Positions 1-8,779 of a stretch of 64,000 bases of DNA are shown in pieces. The stretch lies in contig CAZMOM010000018.1 of the NCBI GenBank assembly GCA_964568075.1, positions 1 through 64,000 on the forward strand, given 5' to 3'. Position 1 is the stretch's first letter; every line of letters begins with the position of its first letter. The stretch is from MnTg04 sp964568075 (lineage in GTDB: Bacteria; Pseudomonadota; Gammaproteobacteria; Steroidobacterales; MnTg04). The notes under the pieces are model-generated. The model had not been told where the DNA came from. It saw only the letters and a program-made list of their open reading frames with translations, and searched no databases. A program made the translations under genes and the position numbers.

Positions 1-136
1 CGGACTTCGGGCGGATCAGAAGGCATGGGATAGCCGGACAGATAGGAAGCCCAGCTAAGAAGAATTACCAAAATAACGTCCAGTTCCATAGTCGCTTATC
101 TCGCTTAAAGCCATTCGAGTGGCGCCAGGTAGAACC

Positions 137-346
137 TTAATTGACTGCTCCAGCTCCCTTCTCGGCGTCTCTGGCTCGTAACCAGCCCTCCACGAATTCG
201 CCAAAAGCGGCCCGAGCCTGATCTTCTGTGCCCCCGATAGCACCAAGCCGAATGGCAACGCTGCGGTTGCTTACAGCCAAATAACCGCCTCGAACACGCT
301 TAATAATGTCTGGACCAATCAAACCCATTGTAATTCGTTTATACAT
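137..346 (-). CDS. small hypothetical protein
   Basis: I do not recognise this 69-residue protein. It has a basic N-terminal part and an Ala/Glu-rich C-terminal half, with no membrane segment, signal peptide or known motif. A purine-rich AAGAGGAA run touches the ATG at 346. That is too tight for a normal ribosome-binding site, so the second Met (codon 7) may be the true start. The gene is divergent from the DUF5343 gene across about 160 bp of AT-rich DNA that would hold both promoters. It is kept because of the purine run and clean reading frame; it could still be spurious. Confidence 0.45.
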   Translation of the reverse strand: MYKRITMGLIGPDIIKRVRGGYLAVSNRSVAIRLGAIGGTEDQARAAFGEFVEGWLRARDAEKGAGAVN

Positions 347-508
347 TTCCTCTTGTTTTACATGATTAAAAAATAGAGGAAATTATAATACCTTATTTTT
401 CAATTACTTAATTGAATAACTTAGTGTCTGGTATTTTCGTGAAACAGTTGTAACTAGGAAAAACCGCGGTATACTTAAATGGTCGCTCAATTCCTGGGAG
501 CAAGATCC

Positions 509-1213
509 ATGGCTGTTTCAATCGAAGTATCCGCACCATACGCACCGCCATCAGCGATTCTAGACATTATAGACCGATATCGTAACATGGGCCTAACTAG
601 ACCGTTTACTGCGGATGTTTTGGTTCGTGCAGGTGTTTCAGAAAGCCTAATACCTCGGACACTCCAAGCACTCACTGTTCTCGAACTGATTGACGACGAA
701 AAGAACCCTACTGAGACCCTTGAAGGGCTTCGACGCGCTCCCGGGCCGGAGTTTAAAAAGCAGCTTGCTGCGTGGATAAGTAGTGTGTACGCCGATGTAA
801 TGTCTTTTGTAGAAGCATCTGACGATGAATCCGCCATACGTGATGCGTTTCGGTCGTATAAACCACACGGACAGCAAACGCGAATGGTCACACTTTTTCT
901 TGGTCTCTGTCGGGCTGCTGGGTTACGTGAAGATGATCAATCGACCGCGCCCTCGCGGCCTCGCGCTCGCACAAGCCGTGCTGCATCAAAACCACGAAGC
1001 CCCCCCAAGACGCAACAGCTTGCAAGCACCGAAATTTCCCGTGGTCTCCCCCCAGCCATAGCCGGGCTTATCAAAAGCCTCCCAGAGTCCGGAACATGGA
1101 CCGCAGACAGGCGCGAAAAATTTATCAAAACATTCACTGCTGTACTCGACTTCTCCATCCGGGTTGTTGAAAAGAAAGAGGAGGAGGCAGACGCCAGCGA
1201 AGAACACTTATGA
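509..1213 (+). CDS. DUF5343 domain protein
   Basis: 234 residues. The N-terminal 150 residues match the DUF5343 pattern as I know it: the opening PYAPPSAILDIIDRYR, a winged-helix-like segment that lines up in order (FTADVLVRAGVSESLIPRTL), then a helical stretch ending near FLGLCRAAGL. The tail is a basic, low-complexity linker rich in Arg/Ser/Pro followed by a second helix. Function is unknown; such proteins are common in accessory and defence-rich DNA. Met 509 is preferred over the ATG at 479 because GGGAG sits 12 nt upstream of it and the conserved part starts soon after. No partner gene is visible next to it. Confidence 0.75.
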   Translation: MAVSIEVSAPYAPPSAILDIIDRYRNMGLTRPFTADVLVRAGVSESLIPRTLQALTVLELIDDEKNPTETLEGLRRAPGPEFKKQLAAWISSVYADVMSFVEASDDESAIRDAFRSYKPHGQQTRMVTLFLGLCRAAGLREDDQSTAPSRPRARTSRAASKPRSPPKTQQLASTEISRGLPPAIAGLIKSLPESGTWTADRREKFIKTFTAVLDFSIRVVEKKEEEADASEEHL

Positions 1214-1429
1214 GGGAATAGACCCCCGGCCTGTCGTACCTGAAGGAAGCTGTGATCTATTCATGAACTCGTATCTTGCGCCCAAAATATCCAGTTTCTG
1301 TGTTGCAAATCTTCGCAATAGCCAGCTATTAGGTGCACTTCGCGCCTTGAATCTGAAAATTTTTGAATCACAATCTACTTCGCCCATGAATAGATCAGAG
1401 CTTCCCTAAAGCAATCTTTGAGGAGACTT

Positions 1430-2416
1430 ATGAAAGCAATTATCTGGCCAAAATACGGATCACCCGATGTTCTTGAATTAAAAGAGGTCGAAAAACCGAC
1501 TCCCAAGGACAATGAAGTACTTATAAAAATAGTTGCGGCAACCGTATTTGCTGGAGATTGTGAGATGCGAAGATTCGATTTCCCAATCTCGTTCTGGCTC
1601 CCTCTACGACTACTTTTTGGTCTCAGAAAACCAAGAATAAAAATACTGGGGCAGGAGCTGGCCGGGGAAATTGAAGCTATAGGCATAGAAGTAACGCAAT
1701 TCAGGAAAGGCGACCAGGTTTTTGCCCCTACCGACATGAGTTTCGGTGCCTATGCCGAGTACATATGTCTGCCGAGTACACATCCGATGGCAATAAAACC
1801 GACCAATATGACCTATGAGGAAGCCGCTACCATTCCTACCGGGGGACTTAATGCATTGCATTTTCTTAGAAAAGGAAATATCCAGAGCGGACAAAAAGTT
1901 CTTATCTATGGAGCTGCCGGAGGCATAGGCACTTTCGCAGTGCAGATTGCCAAAACATTCGGGGCTGAAGTGACTGCCGTGGACAGCACGAGGAAATTAG
2001 ACATGCTGCGTTCCATTGGCGCTGATCACGTCATTGATTACACGCAAGAAGACTTCACCCAAAACGGTGAGACCTATGATGTCATTATTGACGTCGTAGG
2101 CAAGAGTTCGTTTCCACGAAGTGTAAGATCACTCAAACAAAATGGCCGCTATATTTTAGGTAATCCGAGATTATCAGGAATGATCAGAGGGCTGTGGACT
2201 TCAATGATAAGCAGCAAGAAAGTAATCATTGCATTAGCAGGCTATAAAACTGAGGATTTAATTTTTCTCAAAGAACTTATTGAGGCGGGAAAGATAAAAT
2301 CGGTCATAGACAGGCGCTATCCACTGGCACAAGTTGCCGAGGCTCACCGGTATGTCGAAACCGGGCAAAAAATGGGAAATGTAGTAATAACTATTGCAAA
2401 TACCAACGAAACCTGA
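1430..2416 (+). CDS. NAD(P)-dependent alcohol dehydrogenase-like (MDR superfamily)
   Basis: 328-residue medium-chain dehydrogenase/reductase of the quinone-oxidoreductase branch. The N-terminal GroES-like domain has the family opening (MKAIIWPKYGSPDVL) and GQELAGEIEAIG. The Rossmann domain shows YGAAGGIGTFAVQIAK around residue 150, the NAD(P)H-binding glycine motif. Catalytic-zinc ligands are not obvious, so zinc-free reduction of a quinone or enone is more likely than alcohol oxidation. Start at 1430 is set by AGGAG five bases upstream; an in-frame TTG at 1418 is less likely. Codon use is clearly more A/T-rich than that of its neighbours (many AAA, ATA, GAA), which points to acquisition from a lower-G+C donor. 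Substrate unknown. Confidence 0.85.
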   Translation: MKAIIWPKYGSPDVLELKEVEKPTPKDNEVLIKIVAATVFAGDCEMRRFDFPISFWLPLRLLFGLRKPRIKILGQELAGEIEAIGIEVTQFRKGDQVFAPTDMSFGAYAEYICLPSTHPMAIKPTNMTYEEAATIPTGGLNALHFLRKGNIQSGQKVLIYGAAGGIGTFAVQIAKTFGAEVTAVDSTRKLDMLRSIGADHVIDYTQEDFTQNGETYDVIIDVVGKSSFPRSVRSLKQNGRYILGNPRLSGMIRGLWTSMISSKKVIIALAGYKTEDLIFLKELIEAGKIKSVIDRRYPLAQVAEAHRYVETGQKMGNVVITIANTNET

Positions 2417-2557
2417 CCAGGCGCTGTACCCGACTGCTATGCCACTGCGCTTCATAGCGGCAGGTGAGCTTGGTCGTTAGTATCCGCTCCTGGCGGCAAG
2501 CGGACCCCTGCAAAGCCCCGCCATGCCACGGATTCTCTTCAGCTTTGGTGTAGCCCC

Positions 2558-3661
2558 TCAATATGTCAAATCGCAGCGAGCGACTTCACCGCTGCCGTCG
2601 AACTGCACGACCCGGAAAAAGCGACCGTGGACCACAAACGCCGTCGTATTCACCAGCAGCGGTTCCAGCCAGTACATGTCGCGGCCCGCGTTCTCGTACG
2701 GCGTCAGCATCTCGTGTGGTACGTCGGCCGGCATGTAGCAGAGTGAAATAGGCCCGAACTCGACCTGCGCCGACGCGTAGTCCGCAATCCGGTCGTTGCT
2801 GACGTATTTGTCGCCGCCGGCCGAAACGACCTGGACCGGGTTCGACAGCGGGTGCCGCGCGTATAGCTGGCGGTTGATTTGCACGAGATCGATCAGCGCG
2901 ACGGCGTGCTTGTATCGATAATCGCAGAATCCTGCTCGGCCGGCCGCCTGCCAGGAGCGACATTCCGCACGAAGGCCCCGCGGTTTTACGATAATATTAT
3001 TGAATCCCGGCGTCCGGCCGAGCGCCTCCGCCCAGATCTCGATGAAGGCGCCGCCGCGGATCGCGAGCATCGGCGCGAGCAGCAATAGCCGGTTGTACAG
3101 CTCGGTTGCCTGCAGCGCGGCGCTCAGGCTGATGGCGCCACCAAGCGAAAAGCCAACAATAATCTTCTCGCCCGGGCTCGCGGCCATGATGCGATTCATC
3201 GAGGTCGCAAACTCGAAATAACGGGAACTTTCTTCGTTGGCCGACGGCAGGTCTGACAGGTCGTCTTCGCCGCCGGCGGTCGGCATGGCGCCGTGGCCGG
3301 GGAGTAGTGGCAGCAGCACGTCGAAACCCTGTGCGCTGATCCGGGGAGCCAGCTCCAGAAACTGCTGCGGGCAGGTGCCGAAACCGTGGAACATAATGAC
3401 GGCGCCACGACGCTTCGTACCTGGCACTGCGGTGAAGCGCCTTGGTTCGCAGTCGGCCGCGTGCGGCGTTTCGTTTACGCCGTTCGCGTAGTCCGCCCAT
3501 GCCGCGGCGAAGGTGGTCAGATCCTCCTGCTCGGCGGGCGGCGCCACAACGCTGAATGCCGCGGTTGTGCAGCCCGCCGGCAAACTTCCGGCGAGCGCGC
3601 ACAGCAAGACCCGTCGGAGGACGGCGCATGGCCGCAGTAAAACGAATTCTCGTCCGTGCAT
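2558..3661 (-). CDS. alpha/beta hydrolase lipoprotein
   Basis: 367 residues. The N-terminus is a lipoprotein signal peptide: basic start, hydrophobic core, then lipobox AGSLPAGC with Cys about residue 31. The body is an alpha/beta hydrolase: oxyanion-hole HGFG, nucleophile elbow GFSLGG (Ser about 172) and a C-terminal His in DVPHEML. A lysophospholipase or serine aminopeptidase-like esterase anchored to the envelope is the likely role; the substrate cannot be read. The ATG at 3661 is chosen because AGGGGAGA lies six bases upstream; an upstream ATG at 3700 lacks this. High-G+C codon use contrasts with the AT-rich dehydrogenase gene beside it. Transcribed alone, divergent from the PDZ gene. Confidence 0.8.
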   Translation of the reverse strand: MHGREFVLLRPCAVLRRVLLCALAGSLPAGCTTAAFSVVAPPAEQEDLTTFAAAWADYANGVNETPHAADCEPRRFTAVPGTKRRGAVIMFHGFGTCPQQFLELAPRISAQGFDVLLPLLPGHGAMPTAGGEDDLSDLPSANEESSRYFEFATSMNRIMAASPGEKIIVGFSLGGAISLSAALQATELYNRLLLLAPMLAIRGGAFIEIWAEALGRTPGFNNIIVKPRGLRAECRSWQAAGRAGFCDYRYKHAVALIDLVQINRQLYARHPLSNPVQVVSAGGDKYVSNDRIADYASAQVEFGPISLCYMPADVPHEMLTPYENAGRDMYWLEPLLVNTTAFVVHGRFFRVVQFDGSGEVARCDLTY

Positions 3662-3832
3662 CGCGCATCTCCCCTGGAGACCAATATTTCGAGCGGGCAA
3701 ACAAGCGAAACGCTATGGGTGGCAAACAAATTGTCGTTTATCAAAATCTAGACCATGTCTTCGTAAAATACTATATCGAACCGCAGGGTTGAGCCGCCCA
3801 ATCCGCTAGAATGACCGGGTGAGGAGGTTGGC

Positions 3833-4720
3833 ATGTACAATCGAATAGTTGTCGTGATATTCGCGGTTGTCGTTGGCGCCGGCATCGGCGCGTTAACCGT
3901 TGTACGCCTGGCATCTGACGATTCGTCGATCGAAGGCTTGTCGCAGCGCGCGGCAGAGAGTCTGGCCGACCGAGCGACGCGGGGCGAGTCGGGCGAGCTT
4001 GATCTGGAGCAGTTGGCTCAGGTCGTAGAATCTCTGATTCAGATCCTGGACGAAGAGATCAGCGAACGCCACGTCCTCGCAGAACAGCTTGAAGAAGTGC
4101 GGTCAGAGATGACCGAGCTGCAGCAGTACCTCCGCGCTCGCGTCGAATCGGCTTTCTCGATCAACCCAAGAAATGCCGTACAGCAACCGGGTCCCCAGAT
4201 CGAGCAAGCCATCGAGGGACGGCTGGCAGCCTCGGGTTTCACCCCACAACAATTCGAAACCATACGGCGCCGTGAGGCGGGGGCACAGATGCGGCAGATC
4301 GAATTGGACGACCGAGCGCGACGGGAGGGTTGGGTCAATACGCCACGTTACTACGAAGAATCCAACAACCTTCCGAGCGGCGCGGACATCGTTCGCCGCG
4401 ATCTCGGCGACGACGCTTACAACCGCTATTTGTTTGCCAGTGGCCGCCCTAACCGCGTCACAGTCGGCAGGGTCATCGAGACGTCTCCCGCTGAGCTGGC
4501 TGGCTTACAGTCGGGCGATGTCATCAGGAGCTATGGCGGCGAAAGAGTTTTCTCGTCCGCGCAGCTGGTCAACCTGCGTAGTGCTGGAGAAAAAGGTGTG
4601 CCCGTAATCGTTGAGATCATTCGCGACGGACAACTGATGCAGATTTTGATGCCTCGCGGCGCGATGGGTGTAGAAACCCGGTCACGCATGGTTGATCCCA
4701 GTGCGGCGGGAGGCAGATAG
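3833..4720 (+). CDS. membrane-anchored PDZ-domain protein
   Basis: 295 residues: one N-terminal transmembrane helix (residues about 4-24), an acidic helical segment with coiled-coil character (about 40-110, rich in Glu/Gln/Leu), a linker, and a C-terminal PDZ domain (about 215-280). The domain shows the ligand-groove region GRVIETSPAELAGLQSGDVI, the typical binding loop of bacterial PDZ domains. No trypsin-like or other protease domain is present, so it is probably a periplasmic adaptor or substrate-recognition protein rather than an enzyme. GAGGAGG stands 8 bases before the ATG. It is a single gene between a divergent hydrolase and a separately spaced TPR protein. Confidence 0.75.
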   Translation: MYNRIVVVIFAVVVGAGIGALTVVRLASDDSSIEGLSQRAAESLADRATRGESGELDLEQLAQVVESLIQILDEEISERHVLAEQLEEVRSEMTELQQYLRARVESAFSINPRNAVQQPGPQIEQAIEGRLAASGFTPQQFETIRRREAGAQMRQIELDDRARREGWVNTPRYYEESNNLPSGADIVRRDLGDDAYNRYLFASGRPNRVTVGRVIETSPAELAGLQSGDVIRSYGGERVFSSAQLVNLRSAGEKGVPVIVEIIRDGQLMQILMPRGAMGVETRSRMVDPSAAGGR

Positions 4721-4943
4721 GCTAAGTAGGACGCAGTTCATCGTGATCTATGTATGACTGACTGCATTGAGTTTCAACTATCCATTCAGTGACGATTGAC
4801 GAAGGACTCCTCCTGGCCGAAAGAGGACCTGAAAAATCAGCCCGCTAAAATCCTGGCCCGTTTTCGAAATATGAACTTTGAATTCCGGCTGCGCTCTGAT
4901 GTTACGTTCTGATAACGTCGCGCAGAGTTGACAGGCACCTGAT

Positions 4944-5852
4944 ATGAAAAAAACCTTTTTGAATTATCTACTGGCTGGTGCGCTGGCCTGTTTTTCCTTA
5001 TCGGTCATGGCGCAAGACCTGGTGCAAAAGGCGAATCAGCATTTTCAGGCAGAAGACTGGGCGGCTGCGGCCGATTCTTATGCAGAATTGAGCAGCCAAA
5101 ACAAGGGCATCGCGCAATACCTTTACCGGCTTGGCGTCTCCCGTCGACACCTGGAGGAATACCAGGCCGCCATCAATGCCCTGGAGAAGGCGAGAAAAGC
5201 AGGCGTGCCCGGCATGTTTGTCGATCTGGAACTGGCCCGGTTGTTTGTTCAGCGGGACGAGCCCGAGATGGCGCTTGAAAAGCTGCGGCTCGCCGGTAGC
5301 GAGGGTTTCGGCAATGTGCAGGAGGTCGAGCAGGATGCAGAGCTTGCCAAACTGGCAAGCAAAGACGGGTATGCGGATGCGATGAGCGCGATTCGAAGAA
5401 ACGCGGCGCCTTGCGAATATGAAGAAAAAACGAAGGAATTCGATTTCTGGGTCGGGGAGTGGGAAGTCTATGACCGTGATCGAACTGTGAAATATGGCGA
5501 AAACACGATTACGCGAAAAGACCGCGGTTGCTATCTGTATGAGCAATGGATCAGTGCAACCGGGAATACCGGTAGCAGCATGAACTATTACGATCCTGGT
5601 CAAAGACGCTGGCGTCAGCACTGGGTGGGCGCCGGCGGCAGCATCATCGATATTTATGGTGGCATGGTTAATGGCAGCATGGTGTTGACAGGCCGCCTTT
5701 ACAATATTAATCCGCCGTCAGAAACTCCGTTTCGTGGAACATGGACTCCTTTACCCGATGGCCGGGTCCGGCAGTTTTTCGAACAGTCGCATGACAAAGG
5801 TCATACCTGGGTGCCGTGGTTTGACGGGTATTACCAGCGCAAAGATGAATAG
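4944..5852 (+). CDS. exported TPR protein with a nitrobindin/lipocalin-like C-terminal domain
   Basis: 302 residues. A signal peptide (KKTFLNYLLAGALACFSLSV, cleavage near MAQ-DL) is followed by TPR-like repeats (about 25-150) of the kind that bind peptides. The C-terminal half begins FDFWVGEWEVYDRD, the typical opening of a small beta-barrel family resembling DUF1579/lipocalin-type proteins, and ends in aromatic strands (GHTWVPWFDGYYQ). The combination suggests a periplasmic protein with a hydrophobic-ligand barrel, function unknown. Spacing to its neighbours (over 200 bp upstream, 71 bp downstream) suggests its own promoter. Confidence 0.7.
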   Translation: MKKTFLNYLLAGALACFSLSVMAQDLVQKANQHFQAEDWAAAADSYAELSSQNKGIAQYLYRLGVSRRHLEEYQAAINALEKARKAGVPGMFVDLELARLFVQRDEPEMALEKLRLAGSEGFGNVQEVEQDAELAKLASKDGYADAMSAIRRNAAPCEYEEKTKEFDFWVGEWEVYDRDRTVKYGENTITRKDRGCYLYEQWISATGNTGSSMNYYDPGQRRWRQHWVGAGGSIIDIYGGMVNGSMVLTGRLYNINPPSETPFRGTWTPLPDGRVRQFFEQSHDKGHTWVPWFDGYYQRKDE

Positions 5853-5923
5853 CCGGTGACACGGATGGTTTGACGCTGCCATAATTGCCTTATGCTTCGG
5901 TTTGATCGGCAAAAAGGCATGAC

Positions 5924-6211
5924 ATGAACTACCAATACAAAATTTCCTATCGCAGGCCTGGCCCGGTTGCGAAAGTTGTCAGCTTAATTGTCAGCGTGGT
6001 AGCACTGGGATTTGCGGCCTTTCTAGGCATATTCGTCCTTGCCGCGCTGGCCGGTATGATCGTCATCGGCTCGACCCTATTTGCCATTCGTATTTGGTGG
6101 ATCAAGCGCCAGATAGAGCGGGCGGTGCGGGAGGGACGCTCACCCGGCGATGTTATTCCTGGCGAATACATTGTCATTGAAGAACAGAAAATAGACAGAC
6201 CGGACGTCTAA
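5924..6211 (+). CDS. small integral membrane protein
   Basis: 95 residues with a basic N-terminus (YKISYRRPGP), two closely spaced hydrophobic helices (about 17-37 and 38-60) and a charged cytoplasmic tail that starts KRQIERAVREGRSP. No named family is recognised. AAAGG stands seven bases ahead of the ATG. It is followed after 26 bp by the histidine phosphatase and the two may be cotranscribed. Confidence 0.6.
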   Translation: MNYQYKISYRRPGPVAKVVSLIVSVVALGFAAFLGIFVLAALAGMIVIGSTLFAIRIWWIKRQIERAVREGRSPGDVIPGEYIVIEEQKIDRPDV

Positions 6212-6237
6212 GTTTCGGCAACGGGGATGGACCTGGC

Positions 6238-6828
6238 GTGAAAAAAACACATAGAACCATGCGGCGCAGGCCCCTGTTTACTCCCTTGATTATGCCGGTC
6301 ATGGGTTTCGTTGTGATGGCGCTGGCGATCGGGTGGTTTTTCGATTCGCGCGCGACAACAGCAGTGTTTCTGGTCCGGCACGCGGAAAAGGCCGAGGCCC
6401 CGGCCGATGATCCCGGGCTGAGCGATACCGGCCGCAGGCGGGCAGCGGATCTTGCGCGGATGATGGTGCTATCGAACGTGAATAACGGACCGGATCACAT
6501 TTTCGTATCGCAGTATCGCCGTTCGATTGAGACGGTCGAGCCGCTGGTGCGAAATATCGGGGCGCCAGTAAGCGACTACAGGGAGCAGGACTCACAGGCT
6601 TTGGTTGATGAGATTTTGGGGAACTATCGGGGCCAGACGGTCCTTGTCGTCGGCCACAGCAACACGCTGGTGGAGATTATTTATTTGCTCGGGGGGAAAA
6701 CGTCGATGCCGGAGATCACCGAAAAAGACTACGATGATCTGTATGTCGTCAGTATCCCGCGATTTGGCCGCGCGCAAACCTTGAGATTCAAATACGGCGA
6801 AGTTCATAATTCACAAATAATTGAATAA
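6238..6828 (+). CDS. membrane-anchored histidine phosphatase family protein
   Basis: 196 residues beginning with GTG (GGGGATGGA upstream). An N-terminal transmembrane anchor (about 14-35) precedes a histidine-phosphatase domain. The catalytic motif FLVRHAEKAE contains the RHG-type Arg-His nucleophile. The second conserved His is in VVGHSNTLVE, and SDTGRRRAADLA follows the first motif as is usual in SixA/phosphoglycerate-mutase-like enzymes. The length is close to the short exported members of the family. It probably acts on a phosphorylated small molecule or protein in the periplasm; the substrate is not predictable. Convergent with trmH. Confidence 0.8.
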   Translation: MKKTHRTMRRRPLFTPLIMPVMGFVVMALAIGWFFDSRATTAVFLVRHAEKAEAPADDPGLSDTGRRRAADLARMMVLSNVNNGPDHIFVSQYRRSIETVEPLVRNIGAPVSDYREQDSQALVDEILGNYRGQTVLVVGHSNTLVEIIYLLGGKTSMPEITEKDYDDLYVVSIPRFGRAQTLRFKYGEVHNSQIIE

Positions 6829-6855
6829 ACAATAAGTTATAATGTTTTTATGATG

Positions 6856-7524
6856 TTATTTCTTGATCTTGAAAGGATTTTCCAATATTTGTCCTTCGTC
6901 CGATAACGGTGGATAGGGCAGCTTTTTCTGTCTTAAGCATCGGGCGATTCCGGGATAAGCCCATTCGAACAGCGTGTTCGTCCAGGTTTCCGAATCCAGA
7001 CGACTGGCCGAGTACAACCCGGCCGCGTCCCGTTGTCTCATGGCTTCATAGAGGATCAGGGCAGCCGCCACCGAAACATTCAGCGATTCTGTGTGGCCAC
7101 GCATCGGGATACTCAGGTGCGTATCCGCATGGCGGCTGGCCGTTTCGCTGACCCCGATCAGTTCTGAGCCAAGCAATATAGCGGTCGGCTTCGTGTAATC
7201 CGCGGACCGGTAATCGATCGCCTGCGGCGACATGTGGGCTGCCAAAACCCTGAATCCGTCTTTTTTCAGCTGGCGAACTGCCACGTCTATATTGTCGTGC
7301 ATATGGACAGGCACCTATTTGCCGGACCCGGCTGATGTCAGGTGGTGGCGCGGGATTTTTGGCGAGTTGGATACTGCGTGCGCCGCGAATATGCCCACGG
7401 CATCACAGCTTCTGATGATCGCTGCGAGGTTGTGCGATTTGTGTACATTCTCGGACAGAATCGTCAGATCGGGTTGGCGACGCGCCAACACTTTTTTCAA
7501 GGTTTCGAATCGATCTGGGGTCAC
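6856..7524 (-). pseudogene. trmH: tRNA (guanosine-18-2'-O)-methyltransferase, interrupted by an in-frame amber codon
   Basis: SPOUT methyltransferase that methylates G18 in the tRNA D-loop. The whole family length is present in one frame from a GTG at 7524: family opening (TPDRFETLKKVLARRQPDLT), VHKSHNLAAIIRSCDAVG, then the SAM-binding part with LGSELIG and the C-terminal SLNVSVAAALILYEAMRQR. A TAG codon at 7315-7317 stands after TSAGSGK, where homologues normally have Trp (AGxxxWV), so TGG to TAG is the simplest lesion. A GTG directly after the stop could restart translation, but the N-terminal third would be lost. It could be a recent pseudogene, an amber allele suppressed in the cell, or a sequence error. 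It lies downstream of bcp, 38 bp away, on the same strand. Confidence 0.85.
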
Positions 7525-7562
7525 GATGGAATATCGTTGCTCTGCCAGACGGCTTTTACCGT

Positions 7563-8024
7563 TCAGGATTGCAGCGCGATCGCCTGACGGATGAATTCTT
7601 CGTGTTGACCGATGCGTATGTCAGCCAGCACCGCGTCGCGGATAATCCCATCCTGATCGATAAGAAACGTTGCCCTGCGGACGCCAAATCCCAACGGTCC
7701 ATTGACGTCATATTCGGAAATGATCATTTTTTCTTCGTCAGATAAAATCAGGAACGGTAGGTCGTACTTATCGGCGAAACGGCGGTGACTGTCGGGAGCT
7801 TGCGGACTGATGCCGGCGACGCGCAGGCCCGCTGCCGAAAGCTCCGCATGCAGATCACGAATTACGCAGGCTTCCTTGGTACATACGGGGGTGAAATCGG
7901 CAGGATAGAAATACAGGACGACAGGGCCATTTTCGAGCAGAGCCCGCAGCGTAACGAGATTTCCGCCCTGATCAGACAGGTTGAAATCAGGCGCTTTTTC
8001 ACCAATTTCAAGCATATTGAGCAT
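7563..8024 (-). CDS. bcp: thioredoxin-dependent thiol peroxidase (peroxiredoxin, BCP type)
   Basis: 153 residues, normal family length. It reduces peroxides in the cytoplasm using a peroxidatic cysteine regenerated by thioredoxin. The catalytic region reads YPADFTPVCTKEACVIRD: the first Cys is the peroxidatic residue in the PxxxTPxC context, and the Cys five residues later is the resolving Cys of the BCP class. GGGG lies seven bases before the ATG at 8024. It is followed on the same strand by trmH and is divergent from tRNA-Ala. Confidence 0.9.
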   Translation of the reverse strand: MLNMLEIGEKAPDFNLSDQGGNLVTLRALLENGPVVLYFYPADFTPVCTKEACVIRDLHAELSAAGLRVAGISPQAPDSHRRFADKYDLPFLILSDEEKMIISEYDVNGPLGFGVRRATFLIDQDGIIRDAVLADIRIGQHEEFIRQAIALQS

Positions 8025-8060
8025 TTTAGACCCCTGAAACTCACATGCAAACCCTGGCCT

Positions 8061-8089
8061 TTCCGGCGAACCGGCGCTGATGATAGAAT
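8061..8089 (+). promoter_or_regulatory. possible tRNA-Ala promoter
   Basis: TTCCGG (8061-8066) and TAGAAT (8084-8089) are separated by 17 bp and followed by a G+C-rich discriminator just before the tRNA, as in stringently controlled stable-RNA promoters. The -35 box is weak. Confidence 0.35.
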
Positions 8090-8101
8090 GCGCCGCCTGA
8101 T

Positions 8102-8177
8102 GGGGCCGTAGCTCAGCTGGGAGAGCGCTGCGTTCGCAATGCAGAGGTCGGCGGTTCGATCCCGCTCGGCTCCACCA
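8102..8177 (+). tRNA. tRNA-Ala(CGC)
   Basis: 76 nt with encoded CCA. The acceptor stem pairs GGGGCCG with CGGCTCC and contains the G3-T70 wobble that identifies tRNA-Ala. D-arm GCTC/GAGC, anticodon loop TTCGCAA (anticodon CGC, reading GCG) and T-loop TTCGATC are all regular. The 3' part from 8133 onward is duplicated at 23991, showing it is the attachment site of the integrated element; the gene itself remains complete. Confidence 0.95.
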
Positions 8178-8182
8178 CTTTT
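8133..8182 (+). repeat. attL: 50-bp direct repeat, left end of the integrated element
   Basis: Identical over 50 bp to 23991-24040. It covers the anticodon loop to CCA end of tRNA-Ala plus five flanking bases (ACTTTT context). Sequence diverges immediately outside the repeat on both sides (G versus C before, C versus G after). This is the classic result of tyrosine-integrase insertion into a tRNA 3' end. Confidence 0.95.
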
Positions 8183-8244
8183 CTCCAGCTATTTCAATGT
8201 ATTAAATGAAATTCGCTGTGAGCGACGGATGCCGCTCGAGCGCG

Positions 8245-8262
8245 GTAAGTGCCGAGTAAGTG
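8245..8262 (+). repeat. left TAAGTG repeat pair (possible integrase arm site)
   Basis: GGTAAGTGCCGAGTAAGTG holds two TAAGTG hexamers (8246 and 8257), 11 bp apart, 64 bp inside attL. The same hexamer in direct pairs occurs beside attR, as expected of arm-type integrase sites. Confidence 0.5.
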
Positions 8263-8276
8263 AAAAAGGCAACGAA

Positions 8277-8639
8277 TTACTTCGTGACCGGCATCCTCTT
8301 GCAATCCGCTGTACAAGGGCGAGTGCAAATGAGCAGCAACTCATGCCTAACTGAAACGTAATTCCCTACGTTATGCGCAACCTTGTCCCAAATAATTGAC
8401 GCCTTGTACTCAAACCCCCACGCAGTAATTACGTTTGCCGCCTCATACAGTAAAGGCGAAGTCACCCAAAGAAATAAGACGGCATCGGGGGCTGACCTTT
8501 CTGCAACTGGCAGTGCGCAAAGATCGGCGATGCTCATTGTCGGGTAGTGGTCTATAGCTGCTGAGTACCCGACAAGCCCCCCGATTACTGCACGGCGGCG
8601 GATAACCCGAAGGGCTGACGCCGGTGCCTGAATCATCAA
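8277..8639 (-). pseudogene. MT-A70-type adenine methyltransferase remnant
   Basis: The central part is clearly an MT-A70 family DNA N6-adenine methyltransferase: HYPTMSIADLCALPV, VLFLWVTSPLLYEAANVI and VRHELLLICTRP are typical. The catalytic DPPW motif that should stand just before HYPTM is absent; the N-terminal residues there look unrelated. The C-terminus also diverges straight after ICTRP. It is therefore truncated at both ends and very unlikely to be active. It lies directly inside attL, next to an integrase remnant, so this end of the element collects debris of earlier insertions. Confidence 0.7.
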
Positions 8640-8779
8640 CCAGCGACAGCAGCGTCCGTTCTGGACGGCTTTATCTCGCAGAATCGGACTCGTGCCAGGG
8701 CGGAGGTTCGAGCGGCTCTCAGGGCTGTAGGAGGTGTCACTTGGGATGGCACGCCGATAATGGGCCGGGTAAAGACACG

